39,867 nucleotides of DNA from Bradyrhizobium sp. STM 3809 (GCF_000239795.1 NZ_CAFJ01000777.1:1-39867), one strand, 5' to 3'. Positions 1-8,268 are shown, numbered from the stretch's first letter. The notes: generated by a model not told the origin, from the letters alone. Translations and numbers: made by a program.

Positions 1-723
1 CCGCCGGCCCAGGCCGCGCCCTGCGTGCTCGCCGAGCTCGGCGAGGGCCACGTCAGCGAGATCGTCGACGCGCGCAGCGTGCGCCTCGACGACGGTCGCG
101 AGATCAGGCTTGCCGGGATCGAGGTGCCGCCGCCCGAGCAGCGCGCGGCGGCCACGGACGCGCTCGGCGCGCTGCTGCGCGACCGCGACGTCGTGCTGCG
201 CGGCGACGATGACGCACCCGACCGCTACGGCCGGCAGCGCGCCTTCGCGTTCGTCGCCGGCGCCGAGCAATCCGCCCAGAGCGAGTTGCTGCGGCAGGGC
301 GCCGTGCTCCGTGGCATCGACGTGCCGGACCGCGATTGCGCCCTCAGCCTGGCGGCCGCGGAGGCCGAGGCGCGGGCTGCGCGGCGAGGGCTCTGGAGTA
401 TTGGGGCCGTCATAAAAAACGCGGAAAGTCCAGACGATATTTTGGCTGGCGTAGGGCTATTTACGGTTGTCGAAGGGAAGGTGTTGTCCGTACGACAGAC
501 AGGGACAACAACCTATCTGAACTTCGCTCGTAACTGGACACGGGGCTTCGCTGTGATTATTCCAAAGCGTATGACGGCGGTATTGGAAGGTGCCGGTATC
601 GACGTCAAATCACTTGCGAATCGCCAGGTTCGCGTGCGCGGTTGGATCGAGGCGCATGCGGGTCCGAGGCTGGAACTGACGCAGACCGCGCAGATCGAGA
701 TGTTGAGCGGTGATAACCGCTGA
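1..723 (+). CDS. Thermonuclease-like (SNase fold) protein with C-terminal OB-like region, 5' end outside window
   Basis: The frame is open from base 1 and reads PPAQAAPC just before the first possible start (GTG at 25), which looks like the end of a secretion signal (AQA then A). The real start is therefore probably upstream and the gene is partial. The N-terminal half resembles staphylococcal nuclease, with strand pattern IRLAGIEVPP and the DRYGR motif. The acidic catalytic positions do not match the active enzyme: the usual D-T-P-E reads E-V-P-P, and the usual G-D-T reads A-R-S. Activity is doubtful. The last 90 or so residues (LFTVVEGKVLSV to the end) look like an OB-type nucleic-acid-binding barrel. 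DNA from about 405 to 625 is much less GC-rich than the first 400 bases. It ends 5 bases before the next gene, suggesting one transcript. Confidence is good for a real gene, moderate for the fold, low for catalysis. Confidence 0.8.
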   Translation, partial: PPAQAAPCVLAELGEGHVSEIVDARSVRLDDGREIRLAGIEVPPPEQRAAATDALGALLRDRDVVLRGDDDAPDRYGRQRAFAFVAGAEQSAQSELLRQGAVLRGIDVPDRDCALSLAAAEAEARAARRGLWSIGAVIKNAESPDDILAGVGLFTVVEGKVLSVRQTGTTTYLNFARNWTRGFAVIIPKRMTAVLEGAGIDVKSLANRQVRVRGWIEAHAGPRLELTQTAQIEMLSGDNR

Positions 724-728
724 GGTAC

Positions 729-2231
729 GTGAGTAGCGACGTGAAGCTGTCTGTTCGAAGGCGCATGACGGTGGTGAACTGCGGTTCGCGGATCGCACCA
801 GCCTTGCTATGCCTGGGGCTGGCGCTCGCGGGTTGCAGCGACATGGGCAAGTTGCAGCAGGCGACGGCGCCGATGCCGACGCCGCGTCCCAAGCCGGCGA
901 TGGTGCAGACGACCCCGGCCAGCGACCGCGAGCACGAGCGCATCCTTGCAACCTATGGCGGAGCCTACGAGGATCCTCAGCTCGAGGCGTTGATCGGCCG
1001 GATCGTGGATCGGCTGGTGGCAGTGTCCGACCGTCCGGACCAGGGCTACAAGGTTACGATCCTGAATTCCGGTGCGGTCAACGCCTTCGCGCTGCCGACG
1101 GGCCAGCTCTACGTCACGCGCGGGCTGATCGCGCTCGCCAACGACACCTCCGAGCTGTCGTCGGTGCTGAGCCACGAGATGGCGCATGTGCTGGCCCGCC
1201 ATGCCGCAATCCGCGAGGACCAGGCGCGGCAGGCGGCGGTGGTGACGCGCGTCGTGTCCGACATGGGCAATGATCCGGACCTCACCGCGCTGGCGCTGGC
1301 CAAGACCAAGCTGACCATGGCGAGCTTCTCGCGCACGCAAGAGTTCGAGGCCGACGGCATCGGCGTCGGCATCTCCGCCAAGGCGAAGTTCGATCCCTAC
1401 GGCGCGGCGCGGTTCCTGACCTCGATGGAGCGCAATGCCGAGCTGAAGGCCGGCAAGGTTGCGATCGACCCGCGGGCGCAGGACTTCCTGTCGTCGCATC
1501 CGGCAACGCCGGAGCGCGTGCAGAACGCCGCGGCGATCGCCAAGCAGTACGTCTCGCCGGACGCCAAGGAGCACGATCGGGAGACCTATCTCGCGGCCGT
1601 CGACAACATTGTCTATGGCGAGGATCCGAGCGAGGGCTTCGTGCGCGGCCGCCGCTTCCTGCATCCGAAGCTCGGCTTCACCTTCCAGGCGCCGGAGAAC
1701 TTCACCCTCGACAACACCGCGCAGGCGGTGATCGGCGTGCGCGAGGGCGGCGCCCAGGCGATGCGCTTCGACGTGGTGCGCGTGCCGGCCCAGCAGACGC
1801 TCGGCGACTATCTCAACTCCGGCTGGATGGAGAACGTCGACAGATCGTCGACCGAGGAGCTGACCATCAACGGCTTCCCGGCGGCCTCGACCAGCGCGAG
1901 CGGCGATCCCTGGCAGTTCAAGGTCTACGCGCTGCGTGTCGGCAGCGACGTCTACCGCTTCATCTTCGCCTCGCGGCAGAAGACCACCGAAAGCGAGCGC
2001 AACGCGCGGGAGACGGTCAACTCGTTCCGCCGCCTCAGCCTGGAGGAGATCCAGTCGGCCCGCCCGCTGCGCATCAAGGTCATCACCGTGCAGCCCGGCG
2101 ACACCGTCGAGTCCCTCGCCCACCGCATGACCGGCGTCGACCGCCCGATCGAGCGCTTCCGCGTCCTCAACGGCCTCGACGCCCGCGCCCAGGTGAAGGT
2201 GCGCGACCGCGTGAAGATCGTGGTGGAATAG
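729..2231 (+). CDS. M48-family zinc metalloprotease lipoprotein with C-terminal LysM-like segment
   Basis: This is a predicted envelope peptidase. A hydrophobic signal ends in the lipobox LAGC (Cys at residue 36 counted from GTG 729), so it should be lipid-anchored. The zinc site is HEMAH (149-153), with a downstream Glu in EFEADG (205-210), the M48 pattern seen in BepA and Oma1-type proteases involved in outer-membrane protein quality control. After a central region of unknown role, the last 50 residues (VQPGDTVESLA... RVLNGL...) resemble a LysM peptidoglycan-binding fold. The GTG at 729 follows the upstream stop closely. An ATG at 765 (MTVVNC) would give a more normal signal length and is a serious alternative. 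The family call is strong. The substrate is not visible from sequence. Confidence 0.92.
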   Translation: MSSDVKLSVRRRMTVVNCGSRIAPALLCLGLALAGCSDMGKLQQATAPMPTPRPKPAMVQTTPASDREHERILATYGGAYEDPQLEALIGRIVDRLVAVSDRPDQGYKVTILNSGAVNAFALPTGQLYVTRGLIALANDTSELSSVLSHEMAHVLARHAAIREDQARQAAVVTRVVSDMGNDPDLTALALAKTKLTMASFSRTQEFEADGIGVGISAKAKFDPYGAARFLTSMERNAELKAGKVAIDPRAQDFLSSHPATPERVQNAAAIAKQYVSPDAKEHDRETYLAAVDNIVYGEDPSEGFVRGRRFLHPKLGFTFQAPENFTLDNTAQAVIGVREGGAQAMRFDVVRVPAQQTLGDYLNSGWMENVDRSSTEELTINGFPAASTSASGDPWQFKVYALRVGSDVYRFIFASRQKTTESERNARETVNSFRRLSLEEIQSARPLRIKVITVQPGDTVESLAHRMTGVDRPIERFRVLNGLDARAQVKVRDRVKIVVE

Positions 2232-2309
2232 ACCTCCTCGAGAGCGCGCGCGATCGCGCGCCGCATCCTGCCGCGAGAGACTTGGCACTGACCGTGTCTC
2301 AAAGACGGT

Positions 2310-2432
2310 GTCGTCCCGGCCTTGAGCCGGGACCCATAACCACCGCTTTCCATTGCTGAGCGTGCTGGAGCGGCCACCTCCCCCCAACCACGATGTCCTG
2401 TGGTTATGGGTCCCGGCGTTCGCCAGGACGAC
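2310..2432. repeat. Intergenic inverted-repeat element, GTCGTCCCGG type (copy 1)
   Basis: The ends are imperfect inverted copies of about 33 bases. The left end begins GTCGTCCCGGCCTTGAGCC and the reverse complement of the right end begins GTCGTCCTGGCGAACGCC; both continue into GGGACCCATAACCAC. Each end also folds on itself (CCCGGC...GCCGGG). Related ends occur at 26016-26135 and 39429-39579. There is no coding content. It resembles a small non-autonomous (MITE-like) element or a transcript-stabilising hairpin. Confidence 0.85.
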
Positions 2433-2584
2433 AATGGAGCGGATGGCACCAGCGCGCGCCACACCCACCGCGGATGGGCCCCAGCCGCCGCTGAGAGGTC
2501 AGAGCCGTCGTGGAGGCGAGCACGAGAGCTGCGAGCCCGGAGGCTGTACCGATCGCGCGGACGGCCAGCAGACAGACTGACAAC

Positions 2585-2616
2585 AAACAAAAAAGCCCGA
2601 CCTTGCGGCCGGGCTT
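2585..2616 (-). terminator. Rho-independent terminator of carD
   Basis: Read on the minus strand, the stem AGCCCGGCC, loop GCAA and stem GGTCGGGCT are followed by TTTTTTGTTTG. It lies about 40 bases past the carD stop codon and is a textbook intrinsic terminator. Confidence 0.93.
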
Positions 2617-2653
2617 TCGTAAGCAACTAATTGGAAAACGAGCGAACGGTCGA

Positions 2654-3652
2654 TCAGGCCGCTTCATCCGCCACGGCGGTGTCGTCGCCGTCGATATCGT
2701 CGGCATCACCCTCGGCGTCGGCATCGCCCTCGGCGACCGCGTCGGCTTCAGTCTTGGCGCCGCGGCGCGGGCTCTTGGCGAGCTGCGTCTCAATCTCCTT
2801 GACGGCCTCGGTCTCGGTCGAGTGCTGCACCACCGCGATCTCGCGCGACAGGCGGTCGAGCGCGGCTTCATAGAGCTGGCGTTCGCTGTAGGACTGCTCC
2901 GGCTGCGACTCCGAACGATAGAGGTCGCGCACGACCTCGGCGATCGCGACGATATCGCCCGAATTGATCTTCGCTTCGTACTCCTGGGCACGGCGCGACC
3001 ACATCGTGCGCTTGACGCGGGCGCGGCCCTTCAGGGTCTCCAGCGCCTTCTTGACCAGCGCCGGCTCGGACAGCTTGCGCATGCCGACATTGGCGACCTT
3101 GGCGGTCGGCACGCGCAGCGTCATCTTGTCCTTGATGAAGTTGATGACGAACAGCTCGAGCTTGGCGCCCGCGATCTCCTGCTCCTCGATGGCCAGGATC
3201 TGGCCGACGCCGTGAGCCGGATAGACGACGAATTCGTTGGTCTTGAAGCCCTGGCGCTGGGTCGGCAGCTTCTTCTCCTCGACGCGCGGCGCGGCCGCAG
3301 CGGCAGCCGCCGGCTTGGCGACGGGGGCAGGAGCGGCAGCAGCCGGCGCGGCCGTCTTGGCGGCCTTCGGCGCAGCAGCGGCCTTGGCAGTCACAGTCTT
3401 CGTCACAGAGTCCTTCGCAACCGAGTCCTTTGCAAGAGTGGTCTTCGCGGCGGATGCTTTCGCGGCAGTCTTGGCAGTCTTTTCAGGCATTGCGCTTCTT
3501 TTGTTCTTGGTGGACTTGGCAGCCGAGGCCTTTGCGGCAGCCCGAATCTCCTTTACAGGAGCCCGGGCACGGCCCTTGGAAACGCTGCGGCTGGCCGCGG
3601 CGGCTTTTTTTGTATTCTTGGAAGCACTCTTTTTACGCGTTTTCTGTGACAC
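2654..3652 (-). CDS. carD: CarD-family transcriptional regulator with long Lys/Ala-rich N-terminus
   Basis: CarD/CdnL proteins bind RNA polymerase beta through an N-terminal Tudor-like domain and stabilise open promoter complexes. The conserved part begins at FKTNEFVVYPAHGVGQI and continues through the DNA-binding helical region (VKKALETLKGRARVKR, MWSRRAQEYEAKINSG) to an acidic Asp/Glu/Ala tail. Before it lies roughly 150 residues rich in Lys, Ala and Ser, resembling the tail of histone H1. I place the start at GTG 3652 because this Lys/Ala composition is continuous back to there and a promoter sits about 100 bases upstream. ATG 3490, preceded by AGAAG, would give a 278-residue protein and is a plausible alternative. 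It is a single-gene unit between its own promoter and terminator. The family call is very strong; the start is uncertain. Confidence 0.93.
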   Translation of the reverse strand: MSQKTRKKSASKNTKKAAAASRSVSKGRARAPVKEIRAAAKASAAKSTKNKRSAMPEKTAKTAAKASAAKTTLAKDSVAKDSVTKTVTAKAAAAPKAAKTAAPAAAAPAPVAKPAAAAAAAPRVEEKKLPTQRQGFKTNEFVVYPAHGVGQILAIEEQEIAGAKLELFVINFIKDKMTLRVPTAKVANVGMRKLSEPALVKKALETLKGRARVKRTMWSRRAQEYEAKINSGDIVAIAEVVRDLYRSESQPEQSYSERQLYEAALDRLSREIAVVQHSTETEAVKEIETQLAKSPRRGAKTEADAVAEGDADAEGDADDIDGDDTAVADEAA

Positions 3653-3756
3653 AGCCTGCGCGCGGAACTGCCACGCCCCTGTTTGATGTTGCGGGAACCT
3701 TAAAGGGCGGCCAAAAAAGTATACGCATGGCCGGGTTCGGCTCTGAGAATGTGCCA

Positions 3757-3784
3757 TATATAGCACATTTCCCGCAAAAATCAA
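3757..3784 (-). promoter_or_regulatory. Predicted sigma-70-type promoter for carD
   Basis: On the minus strand, -35 TTGATT (3784-3779) and -10 TATATA (3762-3757) are 16 bases apart. The -10 lies inside the near-palindrome GTGCTATATATGGCAC, which could also be a protein-binding site. Transcription would start near 3750, upstream of GTG 3652. Confidence 0.6.
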
Positions 3785-3842
3785 TGATTTAGAGGCTCCA
3801 GGGGCGGTATTGTGACGGATCCGCGAAGTTAGGGTTAAGTGA

Positions 3843-3878
3843 AGCGTGCCAGAATCGAACACTTCTGCCGGGCACGCT
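3843..3878. other. Stable intergenic hairpin between carD and fdxA
   Basis: AGCGTGCC (3843-3850) pairs perfectly with GGCACGCT (3871-3878), and AGAA/TTCT extends the stem inside it. It lies between the carD promoter and the fdxA 3' end. No U-tract follows on either strand. It could be a processed 3' end or part of a small RNA; I cannot tell which. Confidence 0.4.
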
Positions 3879-3958
3879 CCTGCACCGCAAGAGGCACCCT
3901 AGGCCGTTGTTTCCGCATGGTATTCCCGATGAGCTGGGGTCCCGCCCCAAGCCCGCGC

Positions 3959-3975
3959 GGCGCTCCGAGAGCGCC
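3959..3975 (-). terminator. Terminator-like hairpin downstream of fdxA
   Basis: A perfect 7-bp stem GGCGCTC/GAGCGCC with a 3-base loop lies 17 bases beyond the fdxA stop. No T-run follows, so it may pause or protect the RNA rather than end it alone. Confidence 0.4.
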
Positions 3976-3992
3976 GGTAGCCGCGTGATGGA

Positions 3993-4331
3993 CTAGTCGC
4001 CGGCGCCAGGCTTGGACGAAAAATATTTCTCGAATTTTCCGTCTTCGCCGTCGTGCTCCTTGGCATCGGCCGGCGGGTCCTTCTTCTGGGTGATGTTCGG
4101 CCAGGACTTGGCGTATTCGGCGTTGACGCCGAGCCACTTCTCGAGCCCCGGCTCGGTGTCGGGCTTGATGGCGTCGGCCGGGCATTCGGGTTCGCACACG
4201 CCGCAATCGATGCATTCGTCCGGATGAATGACGAGCATGTTGTCGCCCTCGTAGAAGCAGTCTACCGGGCAGACCTCAACGCAATCGGTATATTTGCACT
4301 TGATGCAGTTTTCGGTGACGACGTAAGTCAT
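3993..4331 (-). CDS. fdxA: Seven-iron ferredoxin FdxA
   Basis: This is a small soluble electron carrier with one [3Fe-4S] and one [4Fe-4S] cluster. The Cys pattern is complete: C9, C17 and C50 for the 3Fe cluster and C21, C40, C43 and C46 for the 4Fe cluster, with P22 and P51 in the usual CP positions and extra C12 and C25. Length (112 residues) and the C-terminal extension after the clusters ([20 protein letters not shown]) match the alphaproteobacterial FdxA family. ATG 4331 has GGAG six bases upstream. It follows the S4-domain gene on the same strand after about 110 bases and may have its own promoter. In this group S4-domain gene, fdxA and carD are commonly neighbours. Confidence 0.97.
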   Translation of the reverse strand: MTYVVTENCIKCKYTDCVEVCPVDCFYEGDNMLVIHPDECIDCGVCEPECPADAIKPDTEPGLEKWLGVNAEYAKSWPNITQKKDPPADAKEHDGEDGKFEKYFSSKPGAGD

Positions 4332-4444
4332 CCAGCGCTCCGGAACGGATCAACAAATCGGCAGGCCTGCACTAGCGCAGGACGTGATGTGCCGCAAGTG
4401 AAGCGGGGCGAAGAACTGAACCTAAGTTGCGCGCGCGCAACCCG

Positions 4445-4753
4445 TCAGCTGCGCGCCGCACCGTCGAGATCATCATACAGTCCGAGCACCGAGGCGGCGT
4501 CGCCCCGCCGTTCGGCGAAACCCGTGACCTTCAACACACGCACGCTGCGATCGAGCGCGATGGTGAGCACATCGCCGGTCTTCACGCCGTGGCCGGGCGA
4601 GGTCTCGCGCACGCCGTTGACGCGGACATGGCCGGAAGCCACCAGCGCCGCGGCGCTGGTGCGGGCCTTCACCACGCGCGCATGCCACAGCCATTTGTCG
4701 AGGCGCTGGCGCTGTGACGGGGCGTCGGACGTGGGCGTTGTCCTTCTCGTCAG
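4445..4753 (-). CDS. S4-domain RNA-binding protein (Hsp15-like), probable CTG start
   Basis: S4 domains bind structured RNA; the closest known relative is Hsp15, which acts on stalled 50S subunits. The S4 signature RLDKWLWHARVVKAR is present, followed by ALVASGHVRVNG and GDVLTI. The conserved part begins 9 or so residues before the first GTG (4675), so starting there would cut the domain. Upstream the frame has no ATG, GTG or TTG. The only reasonable start is CTG 4753-4751, which overlaps the helicase stop codon as CTGA, exactly where an ATGA overlap would be expected. AAGGA lies directly before it. The product would be 102 residues, the normal size. The family is certain; the non-standard start is an inference, and a base error turning ATG into CTG is possible. 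Confidence 0.85.
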   Translation of the reverse strand: MTRRTTPTSDAPSQRQRLDKWLWHARVVKARTSAAALVASGHVRVNGVRETSPGHGVKTGDVLTIALDRSVRVLKVTGFAERRGDAASVLGLYDDLDGAARS

Positions 4754-7700
4754 TCCTTGCGGTTGTTCGCGGCGAGCTGCTCCTTGAGCGCAGCCAGCTT
4801 GGCGAACGGTGAGTTGGGATCGACCGGCCGGTCGCGGTCACGACCACTACCACCGCCACCGCTCGACGCGTAGGGCCGCAGCGCCGGGCCGCTGTCGCGC
4901 TTGTCGCGGCCGCCCTTGCCGAAGTCGCGGCCGCCGCGCCCCTCGCGGTCGCCGCCGAACTTGCCGCCCTTGTTGCGATCCCCGTTCTGGTCGCGCCCCT
5001 GATCACGTCCCTGATCACGTCCCTTGGCATCGTGATCGCGGCGCGGACCACGGTCCTCGCGTGCCGGCGCGCCCTCGGCCGGCGGCGCCTCGCCGCCCTC
5101 GCGCGGTCCCTTGCGGAAATCCTTGCCGAATTCTTTCACCCGGTCGCGGCGGCCATGGCCGCGATGATGGCGCTCGCGCTGCTCGCCTTCGGCCGGCGCG
5201 GTGCCTGCCGCGGTCGCCGGTTCGCCGGCCGCGGCCTGGCCACGGTCGTGCTGCGGACGATGGTGGCGGTTGCGCTGATGGTGCTCGTGGCGCGGACGAC
5301 GCTCCTCCGACCGTCCGCCGGGACGCCAGACCTCGACCAGGATCGGCTCGGCGACCGGCTCGGCGGCCGGAGCAGCGTCAGCCGCCGCGGCCGGCTCGGC
5401 TGCGGAGGCTTCGGCGGGCGCGCCCTCGGCCGGGGCGATCTCCTGTGCGGCCTCGGCCGGCGACGCATCCGCGGCCGGGGCTGCTTGCTCAGCCTCGGCG
5501 GCAACGGCTTCCGCAGCGGGCGCGACGACAGGCGTCTGTTCGGCCGCAGTCGGAGTGACGAAATCGACGGTCGGGAGTGACGACAGCGCCGAAGCCGGCG
5601 TGGCCTCGGCCGGCGCTTCGACCGGCGCGTCCATGATCTGCTCGGTGACCGGCGCAACCGCCGCCTCCGCCACGGTCGGCAGCGGCTCGTCCGCCGGGGC
5701 ACCAGCGGTCTCGGCCGGTGCCGCGTCGGCCGCGGGAGCGTCAGGTGCAGCGGCCTCGGCCGGCTTCTGCGGCAGCGGCGGCCGCTTCTCCATGCGATAG
5801 CCGAGCGCGCGCAAGATCGAGGCGAAGTCCTCGCCGGCGGAGCCGGTGAGCGAGGTCATCGCCTGGGTCACCACGAAGCCGCGGCCATCGAAGGCGCCGG
5901 CGGGCTTCTCGCCCTGGGTGTTCTCGCGCCAGGCCAGCGCGGGACGGATCAGGTCGGCGAGGCGCTCCAGGATGTCGACGCGCACCGCGCGCTCGCCCGC
6001 CTGCTTGTAGCCGAGCACGCGATAGGCATCGCGCGGCAACGCCTTGTCGACCGGGAACGAGGTGCGGCCCGAGCTCGCCAGATGCTGCGCGCCAGTCAGC
6101 GCCGAGATGTCGACATTGCCCTGCTTCTCCGCCCACAGCAGCGCGGCGAGCGCGCGCGCGGCCGGCTTGAGCAGCGCCGGGACGTAAATGTGATAGGCGC
6201 CGAAACGCACGCCATATTTGCGCAAGATCGCGCGCGAGGGCTGGTCGAGATCCTTCATCTCGCCCGCGATCTTGTTGCGCTCGATGACGCCGAGCGCCTC
6301 GACAAGCTGGAAGGCGATGCCGCGAGCGATGCCGGTGATGTCCTCGGCCTTGGACAATTCGAACAGCGGCCCGAGCAGCTTCTCGATATGCGTCTTCAGC
6401 CACAGGTCGAGCCGCGCCTGCACCTTGTCGCGCGCAGCCCCGGTGAGGCGCTCGTCGGCAATGATGCGCAGGCGCGGATGCAGGGCGTCGTCAGCGGCGA
6501 CCAGCTTGGCCACCGCATCACCGGTCCAGCGCAGGGTGCCGTCTGCGGTCAGCACGATGTGCTCGTCCGGCGCATTGGACAGTTTCTCGGCGCGCGCCTC
6601 GATCTCGCCGGCCAGCGCCTTCTGGGCAGCAGCCTGCAAGGCCTTGGCCTCGGAGCCGGCTTCGGCGGTGTCGGGCGCGAAGGTGAATCCATCCAGGCGG
6701 CCGATCGCGTGCCCTTCAACGATCACTTCGCCGGTCTTGCCGATTTCCGTATTCAAAACACTGTTCTCCCGCAGGCGCCGCATCAATACACTGGTACGAC
6801 GATCAACGAAACGCTCCGTGAGCCGTTCATGAAGGGCGTCTGACAATTTATTTTCGAGGTCGCGGGTAATCCCCTGCCAATATTCCGGATCACGCAGCCA
6901 ATCCGGCCGGTTGGCCACGAAGGTCCAGGTGCGAATTTGCGCAATCCGGCCCGACAGCGTGTCGATGTCGCCATCGACGCGATCGGCCTGGTCGACCTGG
7001 GCCGCGTACCAGGCGTCCGGAATCCGCCCCTTCTGCATCAGGAAGCCGAACACGGTCGTGACGAGCTCGGCATGGGCGGCGGGTGACAGCCGGCGATAAT
7101 CGGGAATCTGGCAGGTTTCCCAGAGACGCTCGACGGCAGCGGCGCCATGCGCCATGTCGCGCACCTCGGCGTCGCGCGCGGCATGGTCGAGCACTCGCAG
7201 ATCCTCGGCAATCGGCGCCCGCGTCAGCACCTCGTGCCCCGGCGCCAGCGCCAGCGAGACCTGCAGCGCGCTCAGGGAGGCGAAATCCAGCTTCGAATTG
7301 CGCCATTGCAGCATCTTCACGCTGTCGAAGGTGTGGTTCTGCAGCGCGTTGACCAGCTCGGGCTCGAACGGCGCACAACGCCCGGTGGTGCCGAAGGTCC
7401 CGTTGCGCGTCGCGCGCCCGGCACGGCCTGCGATCTGGGCAAACTCCGACGGCGTCAGGCGGCGGAACTGATAGCCGTCATATTTGCGGTCGGAGGCAAA
7501 GGCGACGTGATCGACGTCGAGATTGAGGCCCATGCCGATCGCGTCGGTGGCGACGAGATAGTCGACGTCGCCGTTCTGGAACATCGCCACCTGCGCGTTG
7601 CGCGTGCGCGGCGACAACGAGCCCAGCACGACCGCCGCGCCGCCATGCTGGCGGCGGATCAGCTCCGCGATCGCATAGACCTCGTCGGCCGAGAAGGCGA

Positions 7701-8268
7701 CGATCGCGGTCCGCCGCGGCTGCCGCGTGATCTTGCGATCGCCGGCGAATTCGAGCTGCGACAATCTCGGCCGCGTCACCATCGAGGCACCCGGCAGCAG
7801 CCGCTCGATGATCGGGCGCATCGTCGCAGCCCCGAGCAGCAGCGTCTCGTCGCGGCCGCGCCGGTTGAGAATGCGATCGGTGAAGACGTGGCCGCGCTCG
7901 AGATCGGAGGCGATCTGGATCTCGTCGACGGCAAGGAACGACACGTCGAGGTCGCGCGGCATCGCCTCGACCGTCGACACCCAATAGCGCGGATTTCTCG
8001 GCTTGATCTTCTCCTCGCCGGTGATCAGCGCGACCGCCTCGCTGCCGACGCGATCGGCGATCTTGTTGTAGACCTCGCGCGCGAGCAGCCGCAGCGGCAG
8101 GCCGATGATGCCCGACGAATGCGCCAGCATGCGCTCGATGGCGAGATGGGTCTTGCCGGTGTTGGTGGGACCGAGCACGGCGGTGACGCCGCTTCCAGGA
8201 GCACGGTCGGATGCACGGTCGGATGCGCGCTCGAAAGGCGAGGCAGCCGAAGAGGACGAAAAAGCCAT
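4750..8268 (-). CDS. SUV3-like superfamily 2 RNA helicase with long disordered C-terminal tail
   Basis: This is an ATP-dependent helicase related to mitochondrial SUV3, which unwinds RNA for degradation. Motif I is GPTNTGKT (33-40), motif II DEIQ (115-118), motif V TDAIGMGLNL (241-250) and motif VI QIAGRAGR (278-285). The helicase and accessory region runs to about residue 830. The rest is low complexity: first Ala/Pro/Glu-rich, then an Arg/Gly/Asp/Lys-rich tail with repeated GRDQ units, typical of RNA-binding disordered tails. ATG 8268 precedes a Ser/Ala leader, and the helicase fold starts 25 residues later. The stop overlaps the S4-domain gene, so the two RNA-binding proteins are probably translated together. 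At 1172 residues it is a normal size for the alphaproteobacterial members. Confidence 0.93.
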   Translation of the reverse strand: MAFSSSSAASPFERASDRASDRAPGSGVTAVLGPTNTGKTHLAIERMLAHSSGIIGLPLRLLAREVYNKIADRVGSEAVALITGEEKIKPRNPRYWVSTVEAMPRDLDVSFLAVDEIQIASDLERGHVFTDRILNRRGRDETLLLGAATMRPIIERLLPGASMVTRPRLSQLEFAGDRKITRQPRRTAIVAFSADEVYAIAELIRRQHGGAAVVLGSLSPRTRNAQVAMFQNGDVDYLVATDAIGMGLNLDVDHVAFASDRKYDGYQFRRLTPSEFAQIAGRAGRATRNGTFGTTGRCAPFEPELVNALQNHTFDSVKMLQWRNSKLDFASLSALQVSLALAPGHEVLTRAPIAEDLRVLDHAARDAEVRDMAHGAAAVERLWETCQIPDYRRLSPAAHAELVTTVFGFLMQKGRIPDAWYAAQVDQADRVDGDIDTLSGRIAQIRTWTFVANRPDWLRDPEYWQGITRDLENKLSDALHERLTERFVDRRTSVLMRRLRENSVLNTEIGKTGEVIVEGHAIGRLDGFTFAPDTAEAGSEAKALQAAAQKALAGEIEARAEKLSNAPDEHIVLTADGTLRWTGDAVAKLVAADDALHPRLRIIADERLTGAARDKVQARLDLWLKTHIEKLLGPLFELSKAEDITGIARGIAFQLVEALGVIERNKIAGEMKDLDQPSRAILRKYGVRFGAYHIYVPALLKPAARALAALLWAEKQGNVDISALTGAQHLASSGRTSFPVDKALPRDAYRVLGYKQAGERAVRVDILERLADLIRPALAWRENTQGEKPAGAFDGRGFVVTQAMTSLTGSAGEDFASILRALGYRMEKRPPLPQKPAEAAAPDAPAADAAPAETAGAPADEPLPTVAEAAVAPVTEQIMDAPVEAPAEATPASALSSLPTVDFVTPTAAEQTPVVAPAAEAVAAEAEQAAPAADASPAEAAQEIAPAEGAPAEASAAEPAAAADAAPAAEPVAEPILVEVWRPGGRSEERRPRHEHHQRNRHHRPQHDRGQAAAGEPATAAGTAPAEGEQRERHHRGHGRRDRVKEFGKDFRKGPREGGEAPPAEGAPAREDRGPRRDHDAKGRDQGRDQGRDQNGDRNKGGKFGGDREGRGGRDFGKGGRDKRDSGPALRPYASSGGGGSGRDRDRPVDPNSPFAKLAALKEQLAANNRKD

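Noticed and set aside
2246..2261. GCGCGCGATCGCGCGC palindrome after the M48 gene as a terminator
   Set aside because: It has no loop and no T-run, so it is a DNA palindrome rather than a good RNA hairpin.
807..2468. 553-codon minus-strand frame over the M48 peptidase
   Set aside because: Antisense of a gene with HEMAH motif and lipobox; no domain in the reverse reading.
3841..3920. Possible tRNA, because GTTCGATTC occurs on the minus strand
   Set aside because: No acceptor stem, D-arm or anticodon arm can be drawn around it; the pairing is a simple hairpin.
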